A stretch of DNA of 60,813 nt from Paludibacteraceae bacterium (lineage in GTDB: Bacteria; Bacteroidota; Bacteroidia; Bacteroidales; Paludibacteraceae): positions 1 through 60,813 of the forward strand of contig CAJOCN010000017.1 of NCBI GenBank assembly GCA_905233255.1. The letters run 5' to 3'. The translations under genes and the position numbers were made by a program. Positions 17,719 to 26,445 of this stretch are shown piece by piece. Under the pieces are notes generated by a model. That model saw nothing but the letters and a program-made list of their open reading frames with translations, searched no databases and was not told the DNA's origin. Positions within the stretch are counted from its first letter, which is position 1, and every line of letters starts with the position of its first letter.

Positions 17719-19186
17719 CGTTCTTAAAGATCGAGATCTCGTGGTAGCCGTTCTTCTCGTTGTTCGTGCGGGTGCCGTTAGCCACCTCGATCACGTACTC
17801 TGCAAAGCGTTTGGCTACCTCCTCCATCGGTTCGCCCTCTGCAATCACACCGGCATTGAAATCAATCCAGTTCGGTTTGTTCTTGTAGAGGTTCGAGTTG
17901 GTGGAGATCTTCATGGTTGGAACGTAAGTACCGAAGGGCGTACCGCGTCCGGTGGTGAAGAGCACCATGTGGCATCCGCATGACGCCAAGGCGGTCGAAG
18001 CCACGAGGTCGTTACCCGGTGCGGAGAGCAGGTTGAGTCCCTTCACTTGCAGCCGCTCGCCATAAGGCATCACGCCGCGTACGAGGGACTTACCGCATTT
18101 CTGGGTACAACCGAGGGCTTTGTCCTCGAGCGTGGAGATACCGCCGGCTTTGTTACCCGGGCTCGGGTTCTCGCCTACCGGTTCGCCGTGGGACAGGAAA
18201 TAGTCCTTGAAGTCATTGATGAGGGAAACGGTCTGGTCGAAGAGCTCGCGGTTGGCACAACGGTCCATGAGGATCGTCTCTGCGCCGAACATCTCCGGCA
18301 CCTCGGTCAGAACGGTCGTACCGCCTTGTGCTACGAGCCAGTCGGAGAACATGCCGAGAAGCGGGTTGGCGGTGATACCGCTGAAACCGTCGGAGCCGCC
18401 GCACTTGAGACCTACGCGCAGTTCGGAAAGGGGCACAGCGACACGTTTGTCGTGCTGGGTCTTGGTGTAGAGCTCACGCAGGATTGGCATGCAGTACTCT
18501 ACCTCGTCGCCCTCGATCTTCTGGGTCACAACGAACTTCACGCGGTCCTCGTCTATCTCGCCGCAGAACTCACGGAAGACGTCCGGCTGGTTGTTCTCGC
18601 ATCCGAGGGACACTACCAGAATAGCGCCGGCGTTCGGATGGTGAATCATGTCGCGGAGGATCTTCTTGGTGTTCTCGTGGTCGTCGCCTAACTGCGAGCA
18701 GCCGTAGTTGTGCTTGAAGGCGAAGATATTATCCGCTCCGGTCTCCTGGCGCAGCCGCTCGGCACAGCGCTCGATGATACCGTTGACGCAACCTACGGTC
18801 GGGATGATCCACACCTCGTTGCGGATACCTACCTGACCGTCTTTGCGGCGGTAGCCCATGAACGTGCGTTTCTCGTCGGGGATATTGAGCACAACCTCTT
18901 TGGGGTGGTACTCGTAGGAGAGCAGACCGGCGAGGTTGGTCTTGATATTGTTCTCGTTCATCCACGAACCGGCTTTCTTAGCCTCTTTGGCATGTCCGAT
19001 CGGGAAACCGTACTTGATCACGTTCTCGCCCTCCGCGAGATCCTTGATGGCTATCTTGTGTCCGGCGGGCACGTCCTCGAGGACCGTGATCTGCTTGCCG
19101 TCCACCTCAATAACCGCACCGGCTGATTGCGGTTGTATTGCTACAACCACATTGTCCGCCGGATTGATTTTCAGAATATTGGTCAT
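17705..19186 (-). CDS. uxaA: Altronate dehydratase
   Basis: Dehydrates D-altronate to 2-keto-3-deoxygluconate in galacturonate breakdown. 493 residues from the chosen start (MTNILKINPADNVVVAIQ). The upstream 17 codons of the frame are family B repeat sequence and were left out. An N-terminal SAF-type domain (residues 1-95, ending GFPIGHAK) is followed by the dehydratase core with GVRNEV-like VGIRNEVWIIPTVGCVN, FKHNYGCSQLGDDH and GLKCGGSDGFSGITANP, where the iron-binding Cys and His are expected. It follows uxaB, with a 115-base gap filled by repeat B1. Confidence 0.95.
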   Translation of the reverse strand: MTNILKINPADNVVVAIQPQSAGAVIEVDGKQITVLEDVPAGHKIAIKDLAEGENVIKYGFPIGHAKEAKKAGSWMNENNIKTNLAGLLSYEYHPKEVVLNIPDEKRTFMGYRRKDGQVGIRNEVWIIPTVGCVNGIIERCAERLRQETGADNIFAFKHNYGCSQLGDDHENTKKILRDMIHHPNAGAILVVSLGCENNQPDVFREFCGEIDEDRVKFVVTQKIEGDEVEYCMPILRELYTKTQHDKRVAVPLSELRVGLKCGGSDGFSGITANPLLGMFSDWLVAQGGTTVLTEVPEMFGAETILMDRCANRELFDQTVSLINDFKDYFLSHGEPVGENPSPGNKAGGISTLEDKALGCTQKCGKSLVRGVMPYGERLQVKGLNLLSAPGNDLVASTALASCGCHMVLFTTGRGTPFGTYVPTMKISTNSNLYKNKPNWIDFNAGVIAEGEPMEEVAKRFAEYVIEVANGTRTNNEKNGYHEISIFKNGVTL

Positions 19187-19192
19187 AATATC

Positions 19193-19300
19193 AGTCGAAA
19201 GTCGAAAGACAAAAGACCGGTCACATTGTGACCTCAAAGCACCATGCGGCTTTCTACTTTGAGCGTTAGCGGTCTTTATTCTTTCAGCGTTAGCGGTCTA
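19193..19300. repeat. Interspersed element family B, copy 1 (between uxaB and uxaA)
   Basis: Contains AGTCGAAAGTCGAAAGAC, AAAGACCGGTC, a GGTCACATTGTGACC hairpin (19219-19233), CTTTCTACTTTGAG and two GTTAGCGGTCT words. It fills nearly all of the gap between the two genes. Confidence 0.7.
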
Positions 19301-19301
19301 A

Positions 19302-20837
19302 TTAGAATAAACTCTTGATCTTTGCAATCACGTCATCTACCTTATTGGCAGCGAGCATGAGCTGAACGGTCTTGAGCATACCGACAGACTCGATGGAGTT
19401 GAGGTACAGCTCTACCATGTCGGTCAGACCCGGGATCTTATTGAGGTCCTCTTTGCTCTCTTTCCAGATGATGTCGGTTGCACCGAGCACGCCTTCTGCC
19501 ACCTTGCGGGTGTCGCCGGTAGCCCAGAGGTCTTTCAAGAGATCCATGATCTCCTGTGCGTCGTTCGGCTGGATCGGAGCACCGTCCTCGCGGGTACCGC
19601 CCTTGTAGTACTCGATGATAGCAGCCAGACCGAGCACGAGGCCCTTCGGCAGCTCGCCCTTGCGCTCCAGATAAACCTTCAGACCCGGCAGGTCGCGTGT
19701 CTCGAATTTCGGGAACGAGTTAAGCATGATCGAGGTCACCTGGTGATCCACATACGGGTTGTTGAAACGCTCTAATACGCTCTCGCCGTAAGCTTTCAGT
19801 TCCTCCTTCGGCAGGTTGAGAGTCTCTAACAGCTCGTCGAACATCACCATGTGGATGTATTTGCCGAGTACCTCGTGGTTGCAAGCATCGCGAACGATGT
19901 TCACACCGGAGAGGTAGCTTACCGGTGAAAGCACGGTGTGCGGGCCGTTGAGGAGGGTTACTTTACGCTCGTGGTACGGTTTCTCGCTCTCGGCGATGAG
20001 GACGTTCAGACCTGCCTTGTTAGCCGGGAACTCAGCCTCGAGCTCCTCGATGGACATGTTCTCCGGTTTCTCGATAACCCAGAGGTGGAATATCTCAGCC
20101 TGCACAACGAGGTTGTCGTTGTAGCCCACTTTCTCCTGGATCTCAGCGATGTCTTTGCGCGGGAAGCCCGGTACGATACGGTCCACGAGGGTAGCGCAAA
20201 CGTAGTTGTATTTCTCGAACCACTCCTTGAAGCCCTCGTAGTCTGCTCCGAAATCGTCTTTCCAGAGCTCGATGTACTTGCGGATGCAGTCTTTGAGGTG
20301 GTGTCCGTTGAGGAAGATCAACTCGCACGGCATGAAGATCAGACCCTTGGTCGGATCGCCATTGAAGGTCTTATAGCGGCGGAAGAGGAGCTGAACGAGC
20401 TTGCCCGGATAAGAAGAAGCGGGAGCGTCGGTGAACTTGCAGCTGTCATCGAAAGTGATACCAGCCTCGGTAGTGTTGGAGATGACGAAACGGATCTCCG
20501 GCTGCTCTGCGAGCGCCATGAATGCCCAGTTCTGGGTGTACGGGTTGAGCGCGCGGCTGATGACGTCGATACGCTCGAGGCTGTTCACTGCCTTACCGTC
20601 CAGACGTCCCTGCAGGTTCACGTGGTACAGACAGTCCTGACCGTTGAGCCACTCCACCATACCTTTGTCGATCGGCTGAACAACAGCTACCGAACCGTTG
20701 AAGTTGGTCTTTGCGTTCATGTTCCAAACGATCCAGTCCACGAATGCGCGGAGGAAGTTACCTTCACCAAACTGGATGATTTTCTCGGGAGCTACGCTCT
20801 TCGGCGCGGTCCACTTGTTCAATGCTTTTTTTGCCAT
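19302..20837 (-). CDS. uxaB: Tagaturonate reductase (altronate oxidoreductase)
   Basis: Reduces D-tagaturonate to D-altronate with NADH, the step before altronate dehydratase. 511 residues of the polyol/mannitol dehydrogenase family. N-terminal IQFGEGNFLRAFVDW is the NAD-binding start; LLNGPHTVLSPVSYLSG and the catalytic-helix region HNEVL-like CNHEVLGKYIHMVMFDE are typical of UxaB/mannonate oxidoreductases. First gene of the minus-strand run with its own promoter at 20864-20894. The uronate isomerase (uxaC) and KDG kinase/aldolase are not in the window. Confidence 0.93.
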   Translation of the reverse strand: MAKKALNKWTAPKSVAPEKIIQFGEGNFLRAFVDWIVWNMNAKTNFNGSVAVVQPIDKGMVEWLNGQDCLYHVNLQGRLDGKAVNSLERIDVISRALNPYTQNWAFMALAEQPEIRFVISNTTEAGITFDDSCKFTDAPASSYPGKLVQLLFRRYKTFNGDPTKGLIFMPCELIFLNGHHLKDCIRKYIELWKDDFGADYEGFKEWFEKYNYVCATLVDRIVPGFPRKDIAEIQEKVGYNDNLVVQAEIFHLWVIEKPENMSIEELEAEFPANKAGLNVLIAESEKPYHERKVTLLNGPHTVLSPVSYLSGVNIVRDACNHEVLGKYIHMVMFDELLETLNLPKEELKAYGESVLERFNNPYVDHQVTSIMLNSFPKFETRDLPGLKVYLERKGELPKGLVLGLAAIIEYYKGGTREDGAPIQPNDAQEIMDLLKDLWATGDTRKVAEGVLGATDIIWKESKEDLNKIPGLTDMVELYLNSIESVGMLKTVQLMLAANKVDDVIAKIKSLF

Positions 20838-20863
20838 AGGATTAAAGTCACTAAATTACGCTG

Positions 20864-20894
20864 CAAAGATACTACTTTTTTTTGATATATGCAA
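20864..20894 (-). promoter_or_regulatory. Promoter of uxaB
   Basis: Minus strand: TTG (20892-20894), 20 bases, TATCTTTG (20864-20871). The spacer is nearly identical to that of the yhcH promoter at 42444-42474 (GATATATGCAAGC plus CGCGCG on the plus strand). Confidence 0.85.
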
Positions 20895-20920
20895 GCGCGC
20901 GCGTTTTTTTTCCGTTTTAT

Positions 20921-20951
20921 TTGCATATTTCAGAAAAATGTTGTATCTTTG
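20921..20951 (+). promoter_or_regulatory. Orphan plus-strand promoter
   Basis: TTG 20921-20923, 20 bases, TATCTTTG 20944-20951. No credible gene follows; only a 23-codon frame at 20960-21031 and then the 11-bp repeat array. Confidence 0.75.
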
Positions 20952-20956
20952 TACTC

Positions 20957-21157
20957 GCAATGGATAACGTTAACTTATATAAAGTGTTGACGCTCATCAG
21001 TGAGGATGGCGTTTCAAAGCAGAGGCATTGATACCAAAAATGACGCACTTATCGCGCACTTATCTCCCACTTATCGCGCACTAATCACGCACTAATTTTA
21101 GCAAAAAATCAAGAGAAATTACGAATCCGCCATGCATAGGCGGGTGGTTTTAGAAAT
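20957..21157. other. Possible small-RNA locus or mobile-repeat island between converging promoters
   Basis: This stretch of the 500-base gap between uxaB and ychF has promoters pointing inward from both ends. Plus-strand order: a stem-loop ACGC(T)CATC/GATGGCGT (20990-21012), five 11-bp tandem repeats (21041-21095), and a hairpin CCGCC/GGCGG (21128-21143). A 23-codon frame (20960-21031, MDNVNLYKVLTLISEDGVSK...) begins almost at the predicted transcription start. An 18-codon frame is possible on the minus strand. Neither is convincing as a protein gene. I do not recognise an RNA family. Confidence 0.4.
21041..21095. repeat. Five 11-bp tandem repeats
   Basis: Units TGACGCACTTA, TCGCGCACTTA, TCTCCCACTTA, TCGCGCACTAA and TCACGCACTAA. 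All share T--C-CACT-A. The 11-bp period is about one DNA turn and not a multiple of three, so a structural or binding role is more likely than coding. Confidence 0.9.
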
Positions 21158-21163
21158 CCGATG

Positions 21164-21194
21164 CAAAGATACTACTTTTTTTTCAAATATCCAA
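21164..21194 (-). promoter_or_regulatory. Orphan minus-strand promoter facing the repeat array
   Basis: Minus strand: TTG (21192-21194), 20 bases, TATCTTTG (21164-21171). Its -7 region shares TGCAAAGATACTACTTTTTT (plus strand) with the uxaB promoter. Confidence 0.75.
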
Positions 21195-21244
21195 ATTTTT
21201 CACATCAAAAAAATCATTATTTATCGGAAAAAGCGTGCGCATAC

Positions 21245-21275
21245 TTGCATATATGCAAAAAAAGCAGTACCTTTG
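21245..21275 (+). promoter_or_regulatory. Promoter of ychF
   Basis: TTG 21245-21247, 20 bases, TACCTTTG 21268-21275; ATG at 21337. Confidence 0.85.
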
Positions 21276-21336
21276 CAGGCTGATTCGGCAACAAATGCCG
21301 CTTAAACTGTTAAATCGTAAAATTATTAAATAGTAA

Positions 21337-22443
21337 ATGAGTTTACAATGTGGAATAGTAGGGTTGCCTAATGTGGGCAAGAGTACCCTCTTTAACTGTC
21401 TTAGTAACGCCAAGGCGCAGAGCGCCAATTTCCCGTTCTGCACGATTGAGCCGAACGTGGGCGTGATTACCGTGCCGGACGAGCGGCTCATCAAACTCGG
21501 CGAGATATGCAAGCCGGAGCGCGGCGTGATCCCAACCACCGTTGAAATCGTGGATATTGCGGGTTTGGTGAAAGGTGCGAGCAAGGGTGAAGGCCTCGGA
21601 AACAAGTTCCTAGCGAACATCCGCGAGACGGACGCCATCATTCATGTGCTGCGCTGTTTCGATGACGAGAACGTGGTTCATGTGGACGGTTCGGTCAATC
21701 CCGTGCGCGACAAAGAGATCATCGACGCCGAGCTGCAACTCAAGGACCTCGAGACCGTTGAGAGCCGTATCCAGAAATGCGAGAAAGCTGCCAAAGCCGG
21801 CGGTGACAAGTTCGCGAAACTGCAGTTGGAGGTACTCGTCAAGTACCGCGAGGCGTTGAGTCAGGGCAAGAACGCCCGCACCGTAGAGCTGGAGAACAAA
21901 GAGCAGGAGGCAGCAGCCAAGGACCTGTTCCTGCTGACCAACAAACCCGTCATGTACGTGTGCAACGTGGACGAAGGTTCGGCGGTGAGCGGCAACGCTT
22001 ATGTGGAGCAGGTGCGTGAGGCTGTCAAGGACGAGGACGCACAAGTGCTTGTCCTCGCGGCGAAGATAGAAAGCGAGATAGCGGAGTTAGAGAGCTACGA
22101 AGAGCGGCAGATGTTCCTTGAGGAGATCGGACTGGAGGAGAGTGGTGTGAACCGGCTTATCAAGGCGGCGTACGCGCTGCTGAAACTCCGCACGTTCCTC
22201 ACCGCGGGCTCGGACGAGGTGCGCGCATGGACTTTCCGCGAGGGCATGAAAGCACCGCAATGTGCCGGTGTTATCCACACGGATTTTGAGCGCGGGTTCA
22301 TCCGTGCCGAGGTCATCAAATACGAGGATTTCGTGGCACTCGGAGGCGAGGCGCAATGCCGTGCCGCCGGCAAACTCGGCATCGAGGGCAAGGACTACCT
22401 CGTTCAGGACGGAGACATAATGCATTTCTTGTTTAACGTATGA
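21337..22443 (+). CDS. ychF: Ribosome-associated ATPase YchF/OLA1 family
   Basis: A conserved cytoplasmic P-loop protein that binds ATP and associates with ribosomes. 368 residues. The Walker A loop GLPNVGKSTLFN lies at about residues 7-18; the OBG-type DIAGLVKGASKGEGLGN follows. The G4 position is altered (NVDE in place of NKxD), which fits ATP preference. The C-terminal TGS domain ends with KDYLVQDGDIMHFLFNV. The stop codon overlaps the start of the exchanger gene (ATGA), so the two genes form an operon. Confidence 0.96.
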   Translation: MSLQCGIVGLPNVGKSTLFNCLSNAKAQSANFPFCTIEPNVGVITVPDERLIKLGEICKPERGVIPTTVEIVDIAGLVKGASKGEGLGNKFLANIRETDAIIHVLRCFDDENVVHVDGSVNPVRDKEIIDAELQLKDLETVESRIQKCEKAAKAGGDKFAKLQLEVLVKYREALSQGKNARTVELENKEQEAAAKDLFLLTNKPVMYVCNVDEGSAVSGNAYVEQVREAVKDEDAQVLVLAAKIESEIAELESYEERQMFLEEIGLEESGVNRLIKAAYALLKLRTFLTAGSDEVRAWTFREGMKAPQCAGVIHTDFERGFIRAEVIKYEDFVALGGEAQCRAAGKLGIEGKDYLVQDGDIMHFLFNV

Positions 22444-23447
22444 TAGAGAGTTTATTGGCTTACGGATGGTGGGTCGGCGCAGTGCTGATCGTACTCGGCT
22501 TCGTGGCGCTGGTGAAAGGCGCCGACTGGCTTGTGGACGGCGCTTCCGCTGTCGCCAAGAGTTTCGGGATCAGCGATTTAGTGATCGGTCTGACCGTAGT
22601 AGCATTCGGTACTAGCATGCCTGAGTTCGTGGTGAACATGGTATCCGTAGCGGAGGGTACAACGGATCTCGCTATTACCAATATCTTGGGGTCGAATATC
22701 ATCAATACCCTGGTGATTTTGGGTCTGACGGCACTCGTGTATCCCGTCGTCTCGCAGAAAAGGAGTCGTGATTTTGACATCCCAATGTCCATTATCGCAG
22801 GTATCCTGGTGTTCGCTTTTGTAGCGGTCAACTCGCCCTTCGGTGAGGATGAAAAAGGCATCAGCCGCATGGGCGGAATCATCCTCCTGCTCATGTTCTG
22901 CTACTTCCTCTATAACACCTTCCGCCACGCGAAGGACCACCCGGAGGAACTGGAAGAGCCGACCCCAGACCCCTCCCTGAAGGGAGGGGAGATAAGTACC
23001 CGTAGGGCGCTGTGTTTGATCCTTGGCGGTCTCGTGGGATTGGTAGTCGGCGGCGAACTGATTGTGAAGAGCGCCGTCGATCTCGCTACCCGTCTGGGCG
23101 TGAGTGAGGCGATCATCGGTCTGACCATCGTCGCCTTGGGTACCTCGCTGCCGGAGCTGGCAACCTCGGTCATGGCGGCAACGAAGCACAACTCCGATAT
23201 AGCCCTCGGAAACGTAGTGGGCTCGAATATCTTCAATGTGTTCTTTGTGTTGGGAATGAGTGCGGTAGTCCGTCCGCTGCCGGCGTACGAAGGCATTGAA
23301 TTAGACGCATGGACAGCCGCTGTGGGAAGTATCCTCGTCTGGCTCTTCGTCAAGACCAACCACGAGCGCGAGATCAAGCGTTGGGGCGGAGCAATCCTGC
23401 TACTCGTCTATACAGGATACCTGACCTACAGATTATTGAATGTGTGA
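22440..23447 (+). CDS. Calcium/sodium antiporter (CaCA family, YrbG-like)
   Basis: 335 residues with about ten transmembrane segments in two homologous halves. The ion-binding alpha repeats are clear: VAFGTSMPEFVVN at residues 54-66 and VALGTSLPELATS at about 231-243, each followed by NILGSN/NVVGSN. The cytosolic loop between halves (residues 172-186, EPTPDPSLKGGE) is encoded by a copy of palindromic repeat family A, so the insertion sits in the safest place. The 3' end overlaps that of the convergent glycosyltransferase gene by 22 bases. Confidence 0.93.
   Translation: MIESLLAYGWWVGAVLIVLGFVALVKGADWLVDGASAVAKSFGISDLVIGLTVVAFGTSMPEFVVNMVSVAEGTTDLAITNILGSNIINTLVILGLTALVYPVVSQKRSRDFDIPMSIIAGILVFAFVAVNSPFGEDEKGISRMGGIILLLMFCYFLYNTFRHAKDHPEELEEPTPDPSLKGGEISTRRALCLILGGLVGLVVGGELIVKSAVDLATRLGVSEAIIGLTIVALGTSLPELATSVMAATKHNSDIALGNVVGSNIFNVFFVLGMSAVVRPLPAYEGIELDAWTAAVGSILVWLFVKTNHEREIKRWGGAILLLVYTGYLTYRLLNV
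22959..22994. repeat. Palindromic element family A, copy 3 (in Ca2+ exchanger gene)
   Basis: Core 22970-22989 is a near-perfect palindrome, CCCCTCCCT-GA-AGGGAGGGG. Translated in frame as PTPDPSLKGGE. Confidence 0.8.
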
Positions 23448-24250
23448 CGTTCGCGATCGAAGAGCCATCCCCATTTGTTGAAATACAGGCACATGTTCTG
23501 GATATGAATCCGGAGCATGTGTTTGTCTTTATAGGACGAGCGCGCGTGGTCATGCACAATCGTCCATGCGGGGTAATAGAGCGTGAGGTAGTTGCGGTGG
23601 ATAGTGCGCGTGAGATCAATGTCCTCGGGGTACATGAAATACCGCTCGTCGAAGAGCCCAGCCTCCACAGCCGCCTTGGTACGCAGGAGCATGAAACAGC
23701 CGCTGAGGTACGGCGCGTTGACGGGACGGCTCAGATCCATGTCGCGCAGTTCGTACCGCCTGTTGCGCCGCGCTATCAGCCACGCCGGCAGGAACCGATG
23801 CCCGAAGACGTCTATCGGAGCCGGGAGTCTCTTGGCGAGGTACTGCTGTGTGCCGTCCGGATTGAGCACTTTCGGCATGAGTTGACCTACCTCGGGGTGG
23901 GCGAGCATCCAATCGTGCATGGCGTCTATATCCTCCGCCTTGACGCGGATGTCGCTGTTCATGACGAGGTGCAACTCCGTCTGATAGTAGGCACTCTCGC
24001 GCAGGGCGATATTATGCGCTCGCCCGTAACCCATATTCTCACCCATGGGCATGTAGCGCAATTTAGAGGTGCCGAACTGGGTGGCGAGGGTCGCTTTCTG
24101 CGCGACGGTCTCCGTCTTGCGGTACTCCGGCTCGGTGTTGTCCAGCAGGTATATCTTCCGCAGGTTCTTCACCCGCAGCAGTTCTTTCACAAGGGGCAGC
24201 ACCTCCTGCTCCCATTGTGGGCGATATAACATGATGGAAATATTAAGCAT
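23426..24250 (-). CDS. Family 2 glycosyltransferase
   Basis: 274 residues with a GT-A fold: YLLDNTEPE start, nucleotide-binding MNSDIRV (DxD-like near residue 95), GCFMLLRTKAAVEAGLFDERYFMYPEDIDL acceptor region. The pattern GLFDExFFMYxEDxDL is typical of rhamnosyltransferase-like GT2 enzymes, but the sugar cannot be assigned. Last gene of the surface-glycan operon. It starts 11 bases after the preceding gene and has normal GC, unlike the AT-richer genes just upstream. Confidence 0.88.
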   Translation of the reverse strand: MLNISIMLYRPQWEQEVLPLVKELLRVKNLRKIYLLDNTEPEYRKTETVAQKATLATQFGTSKLRYMPMGENMGYGRAHNIALRESAYYQTELHLVMNSDIRVKAEDIDAMHDWMLAHPEVGQLMPKVLNPDGTQQYLAKRLPAPIDVFGHRFLPAWLIARRNRRYELRDMDLSRPVNAPYLSGCFMLLRTKAAVEAGLFDERYFMYPEDIDLTRTIHRNYLTLYYPAWTIVHDHARSSYKDKHMLRIHIQNMCLYFNKWGWLFDRERHTFNNL

Positions 24251-24261
24251 ATTATCCTGGA

Positions 24262-25020
24262 TTATAATCTCTTATGCTTCCAATAAAAATAGAAGAGTGC
24301 TTTGATATGCTCCCTTCCTAATTTTGAGAAAGGACGTGTTGTCGTTTTTCTTTGACAATGGTGAACCATTGATACGTATGGTATATACACCACTTTCAGT
24401 CCTTCACACCGCACTCGGATACAATAATCACAATCTTCGGGGCCATAGAAAATATGCTCGTCTAACGGACCTATTTTATGATATACATCGGCTCTAACCA
24501 TCTGGCATGCGCCTATCAGATAGTCTGGCTCAAATGGCTTTCCTTCTTCAATCTGTTTAGCATATGCCATAGTAGAAACAGAAGGGAAAAGGACATGCTT
24601 GATTTTCTGCCATATACCCGGATAGGGTTTACAACTCTCCTGCAGTTCACCGGACGGGTACAGAAGTTTGCATCCGACCATCCCCACCTCAGGATGCAAA
24701 TCCATATACTCTTCCAACCCAAATATTGCTTGGTCTGTAATACAAATATCATTATCCAAAATCAACAGGTATTTGCCCTTAGCAGCCGCTAACGCCTTAT
24801 TCCGAGCATACGCAACCCCTTTGTTTTGAGGAAGTAAAATAAGATGGACATCGGGATATTCCTGTTGAATCCATTGCACCGTGCCATCCGTAGAACCATT
24901 ATCTGTCACAATGACTTCTATATCATCCCTTTTCAGCTGGTTAGTCATGGATTGAAGCAAATTCTGCAAGAGAGATTTGCCATTCCAAGTAATAATAATA
25001 TAGGAGGTCTTGATTCTCAT
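24262..25020 (-). CDS. Family 2 glycosyltransferase
   Basis: 252 residues. SYIIITWNGKSLLQNLL and VTDNGSTDGTV are the usual GT2 N terminus; LLILDNDICI carries the metal-binding DND near residue 92. GPLDEHIFYGPEDCDYCIRV is the acceptor-side motif. The sequence is visibly AT-richer than its flanks, as is the radical SAM gene upstream, which suggests acquisition as a unit. Start overlaps the radical SAM stop by four bases. Confidence 0.9.
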   Translation of the reverse strand: MRIKTSYIIITWNGKSLLQNLLQSMTNQLKRDDIEVIVTDNGSTDGTVQWIQQEYPDVHLILLPQNKGVAYARNKALAAAKGKYLLILDNDICITDQAIFGLEEYMDLHPEVGMVGCKLLYPSGELQESCKPYPGIWQKIKHVLFPSVSTMAYAKQIEEGKPFEPDYLIGACQMVRADVYHKIGPLDEHIFYGPEDCDYCIRVRCEGLKVVYIPYVSMVHHCQRKTTTRPFSKLGREHIKALFYFYWKHKRL

Positions 25021-26432
25021 CCGAATAACTTGATTTTAAGCGAACGGAAAGCATGTGTGAAGTCCGACCATGAACGGAACTTACGCATTTGTTTCCATAC
25101 AAAACGCGGAGAAAGGAAATAACTAAGATTCGAAACGAATAGTAAGTGCTCCATCTCTTTGTATGAAAGATGCGGATAATTCAAAATCGACTCACGCTGC
25201 ACATCCGTAGGCACATATTCTCCGTCCTTCAGCCACCCGTTATCCAATGCCATTTGGTAGAACTGCGTTCCCGGGAACGGAGAAACAATATTAATCATCA
25301 ATTGATCCACTTTTAATTTCTTCGCTTTGCGGATAGTATCACGTATGGTCTCTTTTGTTTCAATAGGACTGGTACCGATCAGAATGTTGAGTTTAACAGG
25401 CACTTTATATTTCTGTATCTGCGCGCTGGTAATGCCTTTGTGAATGTATTCCAATATCTCATCATTAAAAGACTCTACACCCAGATCAACATACATACAC
25501 CCGGATTGTCCTAATAGCTCAGCAATGGGTTCTGTGATTGCATCTACACGAGCTTGACACCCCCATACAATGCCGGTCTCTCGCAATACATTGCAGATAG
25601 CAGCAGTACGCTGCTCATTCCATATAAAGTTATCGTCCATGAATCCAATAGCCCGAATACCTTGTTGGTGCAAAAGACGAATTTCTTCTCCAACTTTCTC
25701 AGGAGAACGGAAAGAGATTGGAGGCTTGCGGTGATTATACTCCTTATATTCGATTTCTCTGGCAAAAGTCAGCGAACTCGGCACACAGTAGATACATCTG
25801 AACGGACAGTTGCGAGAGGTAACCATTGTAGTATAAGGGGTAATCTTCAGTTTGGGGTTCCGATATATAGTATTAGATACTAAATGGCGAGCGGGAAAAG
25901 GCAGCGCATCTAAGTCTTTCATCAAAACGCGCATTTTAGTACGGCGAACCTCCCCTTTTGTTAAGTAAGAGATACCATCAATAGCACCCCAATCATCGTG
26001 GAGTTCTATTTTGGAAAGTAATTCCATCACCGTTATTTCCGGTTCTCCGTGAACAATGATGGTCTCTTCATCCACCAAACATCTTTTGTAGAAATAACCG
26101 GCACCGGGACCCAATAAGACTACTTTCCTGGATGGGAATACAGCGTGCAACTGACGCGTTATCTCAATATCATTTTCTACTGAAAGATTGACAGTCCACA
26201 TCAAATACACATCCGTATCAACGGTTCTCTCGTGCGTCAGAAATTGTTCAATTGTTTGCGGATGGTTAATACAGTCGATATACGTCACACGGTGAGATTG
26301 CTCCACGCACGCAGCTACTTGCAGTTCGTATATATTGGGAGTCGGATATACCACATGTGTACATCCGGAACTTCGTTCTGCCGGATGTGTCCCGACAACA
26401 ACGGGAGGAACTAAAAATGTAATGTTCAACAT
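25017..26432 (-). CDS. B12-binding-domain radical SAM protein in a glycan operon
   Basis: 471 residues. Residues 1-145 resemble a cobalamin-binding Rossmann domain (VVLLGPGAGYF, IIVHGEPE), followed by the radical SAM core with the cluster cysteines Cys209, Cys213 and Cys216 in SRNCPFRCIYC. Later segments GVESFNDEILEYIHKG and INIVSPFPGTQFY are typical of this class. Such enzymes do methylation, ring rearrangement or C-C chemistry; the substrate is unknown. Placed among glycosyltransferases and translationally coupled to one, it may modify the glycan or its lipid carrier (inference). AT-richer than the surrounding genome. Confidence 0.85.
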   Translation of the reverse strand: MLNITFLVPPVVVGTHPAERSSGCTHVVYPTPNIYELQVAACVEQSHRVTYIDCINHPQTIEQFLTHERTVDTDVYLMWTVNLSVENDIEITRQLHAVFPSRKVVLLGPGAGYFYKRCLVDEETIIVHGEPEITVMELLSKIELHDDWGAIDGISYLTKGEVRRTKMRVLMKDLDALPFPARHLVSNTIYRNPKLKITPYTTMVTSRNCPFRCIYCVPSSLTFAREIEYKEYNHRKPPISFRSPEKVGEEIRLLHQQGIRAIGFMDDNFIWNEQRTAAICNVLRETGIVWGCQARVDAITEPIAELLGQSGCMYVDLGVESFNDEILEYIHKGITSAQIQKYKVPVKLNILIGTSPIETKETIRDTIRKAKKLKVDQLMINIVSPFPGTQFYQMALDNGWLKDGEYVPTDVQRESILNYPHLSYKEMEHLLFVSNLSYFLSPRFVWKQMRKFRSWSDFTHAFRSLKIKLFG

Positions 26433-26445
26433 ATATTATAAAGTA

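Noticed and set aside
20960..21031. 23-codon frame after the orphan promoter as a protein gene
   Set aside because: Start lies almost at the predicted transcription start, no ribosome-binding site, too short to judge; described only as part of the island.
21041..21095. Possible CRISPR array
   Set aside because: The units are 11 bp and contiguous, without spacers, and no cas genes are near.
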